Of a stretch of DNA of 35,177 bases, positions 6,507 to 15,864 are shown piece after piece (the first letter of the stretch is position 1; the number at the start of each line of letters is the position of its first letter). The position numbers and the translations under genes are program-made. The notes beneath the pieces are model-generated. The model saw only the letters and a program-made list of their open reading frames with translations. It had not been told where the DNA came from and did no database searches. Source of the DNA: a virus; IMG/VR virus record IMGVR_UViG_3300042557_000095, positions 1 to 35,177 of that record; one strand, given 5' to 3'.

Positions 6507-8495
6507 TTATTTCTTCTTTTTTACTACTACATTTCGCCTCCATTCGTGCCTGCAACTTGGTGAATCTCCCCACCAACCACCGCCTCTATCAAAGACTGAA
6601 TAACCAAGTCTTGCACTTAGCATCTCTATCCCGCTTCTACTCCAAAGTCTTTGCTCACCATACAACTTCCGACAAAAAGACCTTGAAGGTTTTTCTAACG
6701 AATCTCTATCCTCTTTTGGTACAATCGGTTTCCACTCGTAAGAATACTTAACCTCAAAGGTTGTTACATCCATATCATCAACCAACTTGCTCAATGGTTT
6801 GGTTAACTTCCTTTCATCAATCTTAGGGTCATAAGTTACTGCACCCGATTCAACCAAGTAATACAATCTCCCTTGTACAACCTCTCTGCTTTTCCTTACT
6901 GCACTTGCAATGTCATCAATGCTTATTTTCCTATCCTTGTCAATTAAGGCAAGGATTTGCTTATCAAGTGTCTTGTCTATCAAATCACCCTCTGCAAACG
7001 CATCCCGACTGCTAAAAACCGCCTTTGAATTGATTATGGTATAATCACTCTTAGGTTCTCCAACCTCCCTAAATAAGCCTATAACAGTGTCCTCATCCAA
7101 TGCAGAAAAACTAAAGTCCTCGGTCATTGGGTCATCATCTATGCCGAGCATAGCATTAACCTCATTGTCGGTCATTCCAAGACCCGATTTGAGCATAGTT
7201 ACTGCAATCTCTTTGGATATCTTACCTTGAGAAAACTGCCTAATAACACGCATCAAGTGTTGGTATTGTCTACCACTAAGATTCTTTAGATTATCGTTTA
7301 CCTCTACTTGTTCTTGATTCAAACTTGGTTGAGTTGCTTCAGTTGGTGCATATTTTGCAACATCAATACCTGCCTTTTCCAATAACCACTCTTTAGGAGC
7401 AATCTGCAAAAGTGCTTGTTCGCTTAACTCAAACCCGATAGGTTCTACTGGTATAATGCTTATCTCTGAAGTCGCACCTTTTAAGGTTGCAAGTTGAGTA
7501 AAGATAGATTCAAGGAACTGCTGCTTATCGTTTACATAGGTGTTCTTAAATATCTCATAAGAATCCCTTATTTGTGTTCTGCTGCCCAACTGCCCAGGTT
7601 CGGCAATACCGAAAAGACTTGGTGAGGTGATTTGATGACCTGCAAACAAGTTATTCTGTATAATCAAGTCAACCCTTGTGAAGTCCTCTTTTGTAATATC
7701 ACTTGCACCAAGGTCCTCTATAATTGGTTTTCTTGCAGGGTCAGTGGTAAATGACAAGATAAATTTCTTTCCATCACTACCACTAAATCTATCTGTAAAC
7801 CTTCTTTCAATGTTTCTCTTCTCATCGGGTGAAGGTTCACCATTTGGAAGGGTAATAAGTTTGGATGCACTGAATCCCGTTTGAGCATTGCCAAGAACGT
7901 GTCTGCTGACTTCTATATCAGATTCAATATAGTTCAATGCACCCATATAACCAGGCAAAGCATAAGTATCTAAACCTGGTCTATATTCCTTAATGTAAAG
8001 TATCTGCTTCCCTTGACGCACTTTCGTGTTGAATGCCATCATAGGGATTAACTCATCCTTTCTTTCGTTCCAATCTTTTTTGTACCAAAACTGTGTATTG
8101 TCCGTGTTGGACCTTATTTTGGTATAGTCAATATGTAAGACATCGGTTAACTGCCCACCCGTTACGGACCAAATCACCTCAAGGTAAGCACCTCCAAAGA
8201 TTTCAATGTCAATAGAAACCTTCCTTGTCAAATCGTTCAAGGATTCAAACTGATTAGGTTGTGCAATGAATTGGTCCGCAATAGGGTCTACCTCATCACT
8301 CTTCCATCCGTTTCCGATAATGTAATTAACCTTACCTTTTACGATAGCATTGTGTTTTGCACTTTTATTGTAAAGCGATAAAAGATAGTTAGGGTAATCG
8401 TTCTTTTCACCGAATTCAATATATCCCTTGCCCCTCTTTTCTCTATATTCGGGTTGCCTTGCCTCTTGAAAATTAAGTATTACTAAATCATTCAT
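6507..8495 (-). CDS. Portal protein with C-terminal winged-helix-like and CRH extensions
   Basis: The first 380 or so residues look like a phage portal: YPNYLLSLYNKSAKHNAIVKGK near the start, a long central segment with VDLIIQNNLFAGHQITSPSLFGI, and stem-like helices. The 662-residue protein is longer than many siphovirus portals. Residues about 511-555 (KQILALIDKDRKISIDDIASA ... GRLYYLVESGAV) have the shape of a winged helix. The last part holds SRSFC (604-608), a GGGWWGD turn and CRHEW (648-652), recalling the C-terminal part of Mu F/SPP1 gp7-like minor head proteins. This may be a portal with minor-head functions attached. It overlaps the preceding gene by 4 bp. Confidence 0.8.
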   Translation of the reverse strand: MNDLVILNFQEARQPEYREKRGKGYIEFGEKNDYPNYLLSLYNKSAKHNAIVKGKVNYIIGNGWKSDEVDPIADQFIAQPNQFESLNDLTRKVSIDIEIFGGAYLEVIWSVTGGQLTDVLHIDYTKIRSNTDNTQFWYKKDWNERKDELIPMMAFNTKVRQGKQILYIKEYRPGLDTYALPGYMGALNYIESDIEVSRHVLGNAQTGFSASKLITLPNGEPSPDEKRNIERRFTDRFSGSDGKKFILSFTTDPARKPIIEDLGASDITKEDFTRVDLIIQNNLFAGHQITSPSLFGIAEPGQLGSRTQIRDSYEIFKNTYVNDKQQFLESIFTQLATLKGATSEISIIPVEPIGFELSEQALLQIAPKEWLLEKAGIDVAKYAPTEATQPSLNQEQVEVNDNLKNLSGRQYQHLMRVIRQFSQGKISKEIAVTMLKSGLGMTDNEVNAMLGIDDDPMTEDFSFSALDEDTVIGLFREVGEPKSDYTIINSKAVFSSRDAFAEGDLIDKTLDKQILALIDKDRKISIDDIASAVRKSREVVQGRLYYLVESGAVTYDPKIDERKLTKPLSKLVDDMDVTTFEVKYSYEWKPIVPKEDRDSLEKPSRSFCRKLYGEQRLWSRSGIEMLSARLGYSVFDRGGGWWGDSPSCRHEWRRNVVVKKKK

Positions 8496-8869
8496 CTTGT
8501 TATATATGTATTGTCAACCTCGTGCTGCGTATATTCAAAAGTGGTTGATGGTGACAGTTTCATTATCCCTTCCTCAAGCAATGTAGTCGCTTGGGTATAG
8601 TCTACATTGTAAGCACTTGTTTGCTCATAGACATAATACAACCACTCTCCGATATTACCCAATCCAAAATACTTCGGTACTTTGATGCTAAACTTGTTGT
8701 ACCTATCCTTAAAAGGTGATACATCAAGAGCATTTAGCAAAACAAAAGTAACCTCATCCCGTGTGGTCCTATTGACAAAACGAAACAGGTAATTAGGTGA
8801 AGCAAGTGTCTGCTTCTCCGTTAATGTTAGGTAAATGAACTCAGTCGCCCCTTGTGTCAGTTGTATCAT
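8492..8869 (-). CDS. Small virion protein candidate upstream of portal
   Basis: The ATG at 8869 (MIQLTQGATEFIYLTLTEKQ) is preferred because a more distal start at 8917 would run through the terminator hairpin. The 125-residue product has a beta-rich pattern (YLFRFVNRTTRDEVTFVLL, YNKFSIKVPKYF) like the 115-residue protein at 5037-5384, including a similar early segment with bound-Ig character. Both may be related baseplate or fibre-linking proteins. Its stop overlaps the portal start (ATGA). Confidence 0.55.
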   Translation of the reverse strand: MIQLTQGATEFIYLTLTEKQTLASPNYLFRFVNRTTRDEVTFVLLNALDVSPFKDRYNKFSIKVPKYFGLGNIGEWLYYVYEQTSAYNVDYTQATTLLEEGIMKLSPSTTFEYTQHEVDNTYITR

Positions 8870-8902
8870 TGTATCTAAATAGGTAATCTGCAAACTTTTA
8901 CC

Positions 8903-8934
8903 CAAAAAGAAAGGCATCCGATATGGATGCCCTT
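8903..8934 (-). terminator. Intrinsic terminator after the tail-tube candidate
   Basis: On the minus strand AAGGGCATCC and GGATGCCTTT form a 10-bp stem with one G-U pair around the loop ATATC, followed by CTTTTTGG. It lies between the 170-residue gene and the portal-side genes, so it would reduce readthrough from the highly expressed capsid/tail-tube genes into the portal. Confidence 0.75.
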
Positions 8935-8956
8935 ACTTCATTCTAAACCTTCCTAT

Positions 8957-9469
8957 TTACGCAGTAAGACCTGCAATTATTGAACTTGAAACTTCAGGAG
9001 CAAGTGCAGGTTCATTACCTGTAAAGGTCAATGTATAACCATTCCTATCTCCGAAAGCAGCACCAGTCGCACCATTACCACCAGTCAAATCAGCACCATT
9101 TACCTTTCCAAGCAACCAATATTTATCGTTACCATCCTGAACTACTGCAAGGAGATTGTTTTTTGCAAGAAGCAAAATCTCGTTTCTTGTAGATGCTTGA
9201 AGTTTATTCAAAATGATTGACAATTCTTGAGCATAAAAAACAGTACCATTCTCAACAGAGGCGGTAATGTTTTCGGTAAGTGAAGAGGTTTGCTTTACAA
9301 GTTGATACTTATAAAACACCTTTCCTGCTGACTTTGTAATAGTAGTAACAACGCCTGATGCCTCTGTAATCGTAGTAACATCACCGAATGGAATGAACCA
9401 AACTGCTTTGATGCCACCAATGGACTCTTTACAGTCCAATACATATCCTTGAGTTAAAGCACACGGCAT
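8957..9469 (-). CDS. Major tail (tube) protein candidate
   Basis: The 170-residue protein starts MPCALTQGYVLDCKESIGGIKAVWFIPF and is rich in beta strands with an ITKSAGKVFYKYQL segment, a central helix (AQELSIILNKLQASTRNEILLL) and a Gly-rich loop (GADLTGGNGATGAAFGD). Length, composition, place directly after the capsid gene and its own terminator all fit an abundant tail-tube subunit. No diagnostic motif was identified; another virion role is possible. Confidence 0.55.
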   Translation of the reverse strand: MPCALTQGYVLDCKESIGGIKAVWFIPFGDVTTITEASGVVTTITKSAGKVFYKYQLVKQTSSLTENITASVENGTVFYAQELSIILNKLQASTRNEILLLAKNNLLAVVQDGNDKYWLLGKVNGADLTGGNGATGAAFGDRNGYTLTFTGNEPALAPEVSSSIIAGLTA

Positions 9470-9490
9470 AATTATAAATTTTATAATGAA

Positions 9491-9517
9491 GGCAAGGGAT
9501 GTAAACCACCCCTCACC
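9491..9517 (-). other. Weak hairpin between capsid and tail-tube candidate genes
   Basis: In the minus-strand RNA GGUGAGGG pairs with CCCUUGCC through two G-U pairs around an 11-nt loop. It lacks a following U-tract (UUCAUU), so it is not a clear terminator. It could mark mRNA 3'-end protection or processing after the capsid gene. Confidence 0.35.
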
Positions 9518-9528
9518 ATCAATGTTAT

Positions 9529-10479
9529 TTAAACGAAGAACTTAACAATCTCATCAGGGAAAGCAAAGTTGATTCCCATTTTGAATTCAGACACAAACCT
9601 AACTTGGTCTGCTTCCTTAGCATAGAAGATTTCAAATCTTTCCTCTTCGTTCAAAAGGTCTGTACCGATGAAGAAGTTAGAAATCCTTGCAGCAACGATG
9701 TCATTTGTACCATTCAGACCTTGAACTGCGATTACACGCACGTTAGTACCTGGGAGGAAGAACTGACCATTTGCAGCCTCATCGTACTTGTAATGGAACA
9801 AGTTAGAAGACTTCAACTTTACAGTGTAAGTACGGAAAGTGTCCATACCGCAGAAGATAACCATATCATCCTTGTCAACTACTTGAGCAGGAATTGCTTT
9901 GTAGATATCATCAAAGATGCTAACTACATTTGTATCAGTGATGGCAGTTTCAACTACTCCGTGAAGTGCTACGCTATTGGCATTTACAACTGATGCACCT
10001 GCTGAAGTAATCAAAGAAATCAATCCTGTGAACTTGTTAAGGTTTACATCAACACTTGCAGTGTTACCTTGCCACAATGCCTTCTCAAGTTGTGAAGAAA
10101 TCTTCTCTGTTTTACGCTTAGAATACTCTTCAGCATAAATCATTGAATCATACATAGAACCAGCAGGAAGTGCTTTCTGCAAATACTTTGCTTCAAGGTC
10201 TTTCAAGCAAAGTGCTTCATTCACTTTTATCTTCCCGACTGTAACTGTACGCTGCGTGAAGCTGGTCAGACCAGAGGCGTTGAATCCGCAAGATGAACCA
10301 TCTTGGAAGATTGCATCTGTATCCATAATGTTGATGGTTTCGGCGGACTTAACACCTACCATCACGTTTCCTTGCTCCTTAATTAAAGAAGCGGTTTTGC
10401 TACCAAGTACAGAAGAAGCGACAAGCAGTTGCTCGTTCTCTTTAGTATAGGCTGCCAATGTTCCTACTGAAAAACTCAT
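9529..10479 (-). CDS. Major capsid protein (HK97-fold candidate)
   Basis: The 316-residue product (MSFSVGTLAAYTKENEQLLV) follows the scaffold gene directly, as expected for the capsid subunit. Central features include a long helix (YDSMIYAEEYSKRKTEKISSQLEK), the segment DDIYKAIPAQVVDKDDMVIFCG typical of the A-domain of Bacteroidetes phage capsids, and a C-terminal FEIFYAKEADQVRFVSEFKMG. The call rests on these patterns, length and the protease-scaffold-capsid order. Processing by the upstream protease would probably act on the scaffold, since no long delta domain is seen here. Confidence 0.82.
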   Translation of the reverse strand: MSFSVGTLAAYTKENEQLLVASSVLGSKTASLIKEQGNVMVGVKSAETINIMDTDAIFQDGSSCGFNASGLTSFTQRTVTVGKIKVNEALCLKDLEAKYLQKALPAGSMYDSMIYAEEYSKRKTEKISSQLEKALWQGNTASVDVNLNKFTGLISLITSAGASVVNANSVALHGVVETAITDTNVVSIFDDIYKAIPAQVVDKDDMVIFCGMDTFRTYTVKLKSSNLFHYKYDEAANGQFFLPGTNVRVIAVQGLNGTNDIVAARISNFFIGTDLLNEEERFEIFYAKEADQVRFVSEFKMGINFAFPDEIVKFFV

Positions 10480-10509
10480 TTTATTTAATTTTTATTGTTT
10501 GAGAAATTT

Positions 10510-11100
10510 TTACTTAATAGATTTAGCAAAATCAAGAAAGCGACTAATTTTATCTTCCTTCTTTTCAATGTGCTGATTAAACTTTTCTTTTGGTGCTTCA
10601 GTAGCATTTGCAGATGGTGTGTTCAAAAGTTGAACCAAAACATCTGAAATGTCACTCATACCCTTGCTGAACTTTGCTTCTTGAGAGGCAAGTTTGGCAT
10701 CGTATGCCATCTTAATCTCATCAAGTTGCTTCTGCATTTCAGCAATCTTTTTCTTCATCATGTCCTCTTCTTCCTTAGATTCAACAGAAATCTCAACCTC
10801 AGGAACTTCAGGAAGTTCAACTTCAGGTACTTTAATTTCTACAATTGTTGATGCCTCATCAAGCAGTATAACAGAACCATCAATGAGTTCATGTTCACCA
10901 GCAGGAGCAGGAACTTCGTTTCCACCCTCATCTACCAGTGTAACCTTACCACCGACTTCTAACTTATCAATCATTACCTTAGCACCACTCTTCAGCGTAT
11001 ATTCCGCAAAAGATTGGAGAGGTTCAGCAGAAGGCATAGGCATTTCACCTGCTTCTGCGAACATTTGTTTAATCTTGTTAATTGCTTCCAAAGTTGTCAT
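10510..11100 (-). CDS. Capsid assembly scaffold protein candidate
   Basis: The start is placed at the ATG at 11100 (MTTLEAINKIKQMFAEAG); the region upstream is the terminator of the protease gene. The 196-residue product is acidic in the middle (VPEVELPEVPEVEISVESKEEE), then has a long coiled coil (MMKKKIAEMQKQLDEIKMAYDAKL) and a basic C-terminus (KKEDKISRFLDFAKSIK). This is the usual architecture of phage scaffolds, whose basic tail binds the capsid subunit. It sits between protease and capsid genes. Confidence 0.75.
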   Translation of the reverse strand: MTTLEAINKIKQMFAEAGEMPMPSAEPLQSFAEYTLKSGAKVMIDKLEVGGKVTLVDEGGNEVPAPAGEHELIDGSVILLDEASTIVEIKVPEVELPEVPEVEISVESKEEEDMMKKKIAEMQKQLDEIKMAYDAKLASQEAKFSKGMSDISDVLVQLLNTPSANATEAPKEKFNQHIEKKEDKISRFLDFAKSIK

Positions 11101-11148
11101 AATAACTTTTGGTAATAAATAGGAGGCATTTCCCAATGTACCATATAC

Positions 11149-11178
11149 AAAAAAAGGCAGGTGTAGAAACACCCGCCT
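11149..11178 (-). terminator. Intrinsic terminator after the prohead protease
   Basis: The minus strand reads AGGCGGGTGT, loop TTCT, ACACCTGCCT, then seven T residues: a 10-bp stem with one G-U pair that would be an A-C mismatch if read from the plus strand. It lies 23 bp past the protease stop and about 50 bp before the scaffold start, so it should lower or uncouple scaffold/capsid transcription from the tail genes. Confidence 0.85.
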
Positions 11179-11201
11179 TAACCAAACGCTATGAAAAAAT
11201 G

Positions 11202-12098
11202 CTACTTAACTTTAGATAGCACTTTTAGGACATTTTCCCAAAGTTGCTCAATCTTTTTATCGCCACTCTTCTTGTAATTAAATTGCCCTTCAACGGAGAA
11301 TCCTCTTACATTCCCTGCCTTAATCTCTGCCCATACTTCGGGATTGTCTACCTTGAACGAACCGAACCAAGACCCATCGGGTACATCCTCAAATCCTTTC
11401 ATCGGGTATATTCCCCTCACCTTGTCACTGATAAATGATTCAAACATTGTCACACCTTCAACCGATTGACCTGAATCGTGCATAAGGTTCACGTTTGCTT
11501 GATACCCTTTCTTGAAGTACCTCTGTGCAATCTTTTTTATCGTTTCCTTTGTAAAGACTACATAATATTCCCCGTTGTGGTCATTGCGGTAAATAGGAGT
11601 ATCTGCCAACATTAATGGACCGCTAATGATTTGTTGGTCCTCATCTTGGATGACAAAGTTCTGTCGGTCAAGTTTTTTGAGTTTGTTACTTGACCATTCA
11701 ATCATAGAAGTACCTCCCCAAGCATCCCACATAAGACCACCGCATCCTTCGGAATAGGGAACATCTTTATTCTGTTGATGCCTTTTGAATCCGCTAATTC
11801 TTGCGATTGTTTCACGTGAAATCGGTTCTCCCTTTGCGATTTGGTTTGCCCTTATCTTTCCAACCTCCGTGCCACATTCTCCCCATCCGTTTTTCTCTGC
11901 CCAATCCAATGCCCTCTGTGCGTTGTTCTTTGCACTTTCGGGATAGTCTGTGTAGGATTCAGCAAACTCATCTTCAGTAAAGGCAAGGAAGGACCGCTCT
12001 ATGGCAGGTCGGTCAACCAAACTAATCACATCCACCTCAACATCATCCTCAAGGTCATTGGTTATTTCTAAGTTGAAAATTGGTATATTCTTTTCCAT
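11202..12098 (-). CDS. XkdF-like prohead serine protease
   Basis: The 298-residue protein matches the XkdF-type phage protease. The N-terminus (ITNDLEDDVEVDVISLVDRPAIERSFLAF) is typical, and the C-terminal half carries FTKETIKKIAQRYFKKGY, NLMHDSG with His207, DGSWFGSFKV and the GFSVEG box with Ser268, consistent with a His-Ser catalytic centre as in herpes/HK97-type assemblins. Residues about 45-130 (ESAKNNAQRALDWAEKNGWGECG, SRETIARISGFKRH) form an extra domain resembling those that accompany XkdF proteins. It would mature the procapsid by cleaving scaffold. It lies just upstream of the scaffold and capsid genes. Confidence 0.85.
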   Translation of the reverse strand: MEKNIPIFNLEITNDLEDDVEVDVISLVDRPAIERSFLAFTEDEFAESYTDYPESAKNNAQRALDWAEKNGWGECGTEVGKIRANQIAKGEPISRETIARISGFKRHQQNKDVPYSEGCGGLMWDAWGGTSMIEWSSNKLKKLDRQNFVIQDEDQQIISGPLMLADTPIYRNDHNGEYYVVFTKETIKKIAQRYFKKGYQANVNLMHDSGQSVEGVTMFESFISDKVRGIYPMKGFEDVPDGSWFGSFKVDNPEVWAEIKAGNVRGFSVEGQFNYKKSGDKKIEQLWENVLKVLSKVK

Positions 12099-12122
12099 TT
12101 TTGTATTTTTTATAAACTATTA

Positions 12123-13835
12123 TTACCCAAGTCTTGCTGCTCGGTTTATTCTTATTATCTTTTCTTGTTGGTTAGTGATGTCAGATTCCACAACGTATGC
12201 TCTTCCCGTTGCAGACCCCATCTCGTTTATAGATGCTTGATTTAATTGTGTTACTGTGTTCACAGTTGATAATTGTGGACTGACAGGAGCAGATGCAAGA
12301 CCGCTACCTGATGGTAGATTTACCCCACCTGCACCACCTTTAACTTGAGATAGAACTTGTTTTGCTTTACCTGCTGCACCTAAAACCGCAGCAATCTGTG
12401 ATGCATAGAATATTGGGAATGCAAAAGCAGCAGCAGGACCAGTTCCTTTTGCAGACTTTTGTGCAATATCTAAACCATTTATAAAACCTGTTGCAGTACC
12501 AAGACCAATCTCGGCAATAGCAGCAATTTTACTTGCAGCAGTACCTTGCTCAAACAATCCTGATAAAGTACCGAATACGCTACCTATTTGATTTAAAAAT
12601 TGAAGTTGTGCAGAAAGTCTTGCATCAAGGATTGCTTGTTCATCAGCAGCAGTCTTTTTGTCTAATAATATTTTCTTGTTAGAAGTTTCTTGTTGCTTTC
12701 CTTGTATCTCATTCTCTATCTCAAACTGCTTCGCTAAATTCTCTTCATCAAGTTTTGCTTGTTCTTCTGCTGCCTTTGTTTTATTATCTGCTGCCTGTAA
12801 TTGTAATTGGAACGCTTTAGATTCTGCTGCTAATGAATCATCTAATACCTTTTGCCTTGCTGCTGCTTCTTCTTTTATTATTTTATCTTGCTCATCTCTA
12901 AATGCTTTTTGCTCATCTGATAATTTTTTATTTGCATCTTTAAATGCTTTATTTCTATCCTCATCAGACTTGGCAATTTCTCTATTTGCCTTCTCCCTTG
13001 CTTGTCTTATAAATATGTTTTTCTGCTCTTCTGATAATTGCTCATCATTCTTGAACTCATTTTGCTTCTTTAAAAATTCAATGTTTGCTTTTATTTTACG
13101 TTGAGTAAACTCATCATATTTATCTCCATTAAGTTCAAGGTTTCTTTCTCCTTCCTTAATTGCTTTCTCATTATCTTTAATAAGTTTTTCAGTTGCTCTA
13201 CCTGCCTCACTTGTTATACCAATAAAGTCTGTTACTTTATTTACAAGGTTGCCAATAAAGTCTGCAACGCTTCCAAGTCCAGGTATTAGGTTTAAAACAA
13301 CCTTTTTAACTGTGTCAAAGTTGGCAGCAACAAGACCAAGAGCAACCACAAAAGCACCTATACCAGTAGCAATCAAACTGCTTCTTAATGTGCTGAAAGT
13401 TGTTTTTATTGATTTGCCGAAAGATGAGAAGGTGTTGGTAATTGCACCTCTAAACTCTGTAAGATTCTGAATCGCATCACCAATGGCAAGAGCAGACTGA
13501 ATCTTTGCAAGTTGTTTGATTGTGTCCTCACCTGCAAGACCTGTCAACTCTAAAGCACCTTGAACGCCACCATAAGCAGCAGACAATGCACTTACAGTCT
13601 TTGCTGCATCATCAATACGCTGATTCTGTTGGTCAATCTTTTTGTTAGTGATGTCTTGAAGTTGTGCCAATCGTTTCTGCCCTTCAATTGCTTCCTTACT
13701 CTGCTCTCCGTAGGCTTGTTGCAAACGCTTAACCTCTGCCTCTGTTTCTACAATCTTTTTACGCAAGTCACCTACCGACTTATTCATGTCAGTAGCATCC
13801 ACCTGTATCTTGACGCCTACAATTTCTTCTGCCAT
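12123..13835 (-). CDS. Tape measure protein
   Basis: The 570-residue protein starts with a long coiled coil (KKIVETEAEVKRLQQAYGEQ), has a central hydrophobic part (SLIATGIGAFVVALGLVAA and VLNLIPGLGSVADFIG, about 150-200), then a second, Lys/Glu/Ala-rich coiled coil with many Gln and Asp (EEQAKLDEENLAKQFEIENE), and a Gly/Ala-rich hydrophobic C-terminus. This is the standard architecture of tape measure proteins that set tail length and help DNA entry. At about 0.15 nm per residue it would give at most an 85-nm tail. It follows two large tail genes. Confidence 0.85.
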   Translation of the reverse strand: MAEEIVGVKIQVDATDMNKSVGDLRKKIVETEAEVKRLQQAYGEQSKEAIEGQKRLAQLQDITNKKIDQQNQRIDDAAKTVSALSAAYGGVQGALELTGLAGEDTIKQLAKIQSALAIGDAIQNLTEFRGAITNTFSSFGKSIKTTFSTLRSSLIATGIGAFVVALGLVAANFDTVKKVVLNLIPGLGSVADFIGNLVNKVTDFIGITSEAGRATEKLIKDNEKAIKEGERNLELNGDKYDEFTQRKIKANIEFLKKQNEFKNDEQLSEEQKNIFIRQAREKANREIAKSDEDRNKAFKDANKKLSDEQKAFRDEQDKIIKEEAAARQKVLDDSLAAESKAFQLQLQAADNKTKAAEEQAKLDEENLAKQFEIENEIQGKQQETSNKKILLDKKTAADEQAILDARLSAQLQFLNQIGSVFGTLSGLFEQGTAASKIAAIAEIGLGTATGFINGLDIAQKSAKGTGPAAAFAFPIFYASQIAAVLGAAGKAKQVLSQVKGGAGGVNLPSGSGLASAPVSPQLSTVNTVTQLNQASINEMGSATGRAYVVESDITNQQEKIIRINRAARLG

Positions 13836-13836
13836 A

Positions 13837-15864
13837 TTAAACGTATGTTAATTCAATTACTTTAAGTAGTTCAATCTTTGTCACGTTAAAGTCCATAGGG
13901 TTATAATCCAAGACCTTATTCAACCTCCAAAGTGAACCATCAATATAAATTAGTTTGCTAAAATCAAGGTTATAAATGTCCACCTCATTCAACTTTACCG
14001 AGCAAGTAAGCATCTTACTATTTTGGTCTATTATCTCTGCAATGTATTCGGACCAATAACCTGCAAAGAGGTTCGCTGCCGTTACCGCAGATGCAGTATA
14101 GAATAGTTCCTTAGTTGCTCCCCAGTTAATATCTGCTTGTGGGTTTATAGGGTCATCAACGTGTCCAGCGTAACCATAAGCAGTGTAACTCGCCAAAGTA
14201 GTTGCCCCGTTCTTTATTGCCCAAGTAGTTACACCTGTTATCTTCTTTGCTTGTAGAATCCGTACAACAGAATCCATCTTATCTTCTACTGCATTATTGT
14301 TTGATTTCTTGTAGATGGTTGAGTATATCTTATCTGTTCCGCTATACTGCGTTAAAACAGTACCTGCAAAGATTAACTCAGTTGCATCAACCTCCTTTAC
14401 AAATTCGTTCTCTGTATCATAAATCAAATCACCATACCCTTCATTGTACTTTTTACGATAGTTCTCAGCATAAAAGTCATTGTCTTGCTTGTACTTATAA
14501 TCGTAATAACGGGCAGTAAACTCTGACATTGGTTTCAATCTCATAACGCTTCCCCTATCTACCTTATCGGTCCAATCAATCTGACTGCCATCATAGAAAT
14601 CAATAAAAGGTTTGATGATAAGTTTCTTCTCTACCAGTCTATCCTCATAAACGTAAAGGTTAAACATCTTTACAATAGAGGCAAAGAAATCCTTTTGGAA
14701 GATTCCCTTTGGTATTGTGTCATTAATTACAATGCTATCCCCATAGTTTAACGCTACATCAGTAGGAGTGGTAGATTCAATGAGCAAAGTATCACCATAC
14801 AACCTATAACTGTTCGTAGTCGCTACCACGTTCACTGCAAGGGTATCTGAAGGACTTATAATAACATTTGGAACAGATAGGTTGACTGTAAAATAGTATG
14901 GCGTATATGCCACGAAAATGCTCTGTACCGCTATCAGTGTAGCATTCTTCATGAACTCAAAATAAACATAACCGTTATTTGGGTCAATGTCATTGAATTG
15001 TCCGCTAATGGTAAAAGATATATTTGTAGTTATTGCACTTGCACCGCCATAGGTTATGATATCAGTCCCTGCGTTTAGGGTAAAACTTCCAAGCGTTACA
15101 CCTGTGAATTTTACTTGAGTTGCTGAGGTATAGGTTACATCCGTAACGTTTGCCTTGAATACTGTTGTACTGCTTTTGGTCAGTGTCTTCTGATTGTTTG
15201 GTATTACCAACCTGTTCATCAGTGCCGTACTCAGTAAAGGAAAGTCATAGGTGTAACCTGACCCATCTAATAATTTAGTCAAGTATTGCTTTACATAAAG
15301 TGCAGGTCTGAAGGCATCATAAGAAAAGTCAACCTTATTGGTTGATACCTGACCATTATCAATAAGAGGATAGTAGACCCCAGTCCCGCTAATGTTATCC
15401 CAACTACTTGAGATATTAGTTACGTTCCAAGTTTGGTCTGCAATCCCAAAGTCTATGTTTTCTAACTTCTTATTACCAAGTGCAGTGATAAACCCACCTA
15501 ACTCACCAAAGACCGCCACCTCATACTCAATGTGTTTACCATCTATGATGATTTCAAGCAATCGTAAAACACCTTTAAAAATCTGAATCTTATCTACCAA
15601 GATGATGCAAGGTACTGACTTGGTAGCGTTGAAGTTGTAACCCACGTTGGATTCTGCTGGGTTATAGTCATTTGATAACCCGAACTCAAATACGTTACCG
15701 AATAACTTATTATTAGTATCATTGCCAGGTAGTATTATTGTTTTACTAAATGAGGTGTTCCTTGTTGCAAAGTCTTGTATCTCGTCAATGGCATAGGTGA
15801 ACTCTGCTGAGATTTCCTTTGTTAGGTCAAGTCTATTGTTATCTATGTATACCTCAGTCCTCAT
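13837..15864 (-). CDS. Large tail-tip / baseplate protein
   Basis: The 675-residue product (MRTEVYIDNNRLDLTKEISAEFTYAIDE) contains FATRNTSFSKTIILPGNDTNN near the start, a segment found in conserved Bacteroidetes phage structural proteins, then many beta strands and FFASIVKMFNLYVYEDRL..KKLIIKPFIDFYDG around the middle, which recalls tail-tip hub domains. It overlaps the 395-residue tail gene by 4 bp and abuts the tape measure gene. A tail-tip or distal-tail role is inferred from place and beta-rich composition; no enzyme motif was found. Confidence 0.6.
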   Translation of the reverse strand: MRTEVYIDNNRLDLTKEISAEFTYAIDEIQDFATRNTSFSKTIILPGNDTNNKLFGNVFEFGLSNDYNPAESNVGYNFNATKSVPCIILVDKIQIFKGVLRLLEIIIDGKHIEYEVAVFGELGGFITALGNKKLENIDFGIADQTWNVTNISSSWDNISGTGVYYPLIDNGQVSTNKVDFSYDAFRPALYVKQYLTKLLDGSGYTYDFPLLSTALMNRLVIPNNQKTLTKSSTTVFKANVTDVTYTSATQVKFTGVTLGSFTLNAGTDIITYGGASAITTNISFTISGQFNDIDPNNGYVYFEFMKNATLIAVQSIFVAYTPYYFTVNLSVPNVIISPSDTLAVNVVATTNSYRLYGDTLLIESTTPTDVALNYGDSIVINDTIPKGIFQKDFFASIVKMFNLYVYEDRLVEKKLIIKPFIDFYDGSQIDWTDKVDRGSVMRLKPMSEFTARYYDYKYKQDNDFYAENYRKKYNEGYGDLIYDTENEFVKEVDATELIFAGTVLTQYSGTDKIYSTIYKKSNNNAVEDKMDSVVRILQAKKITGVTTWAIKNGATTLASYTAYGYAGHVDDPINPQADINWGATKELFYTASAVTAANLFAGYWSEYIAEIIDQNSKMLTCSVKLNEVDIYNLDFSKLIYIDGSLWRLNKVLDYNPMDFNVTKIELLKVIELTYV

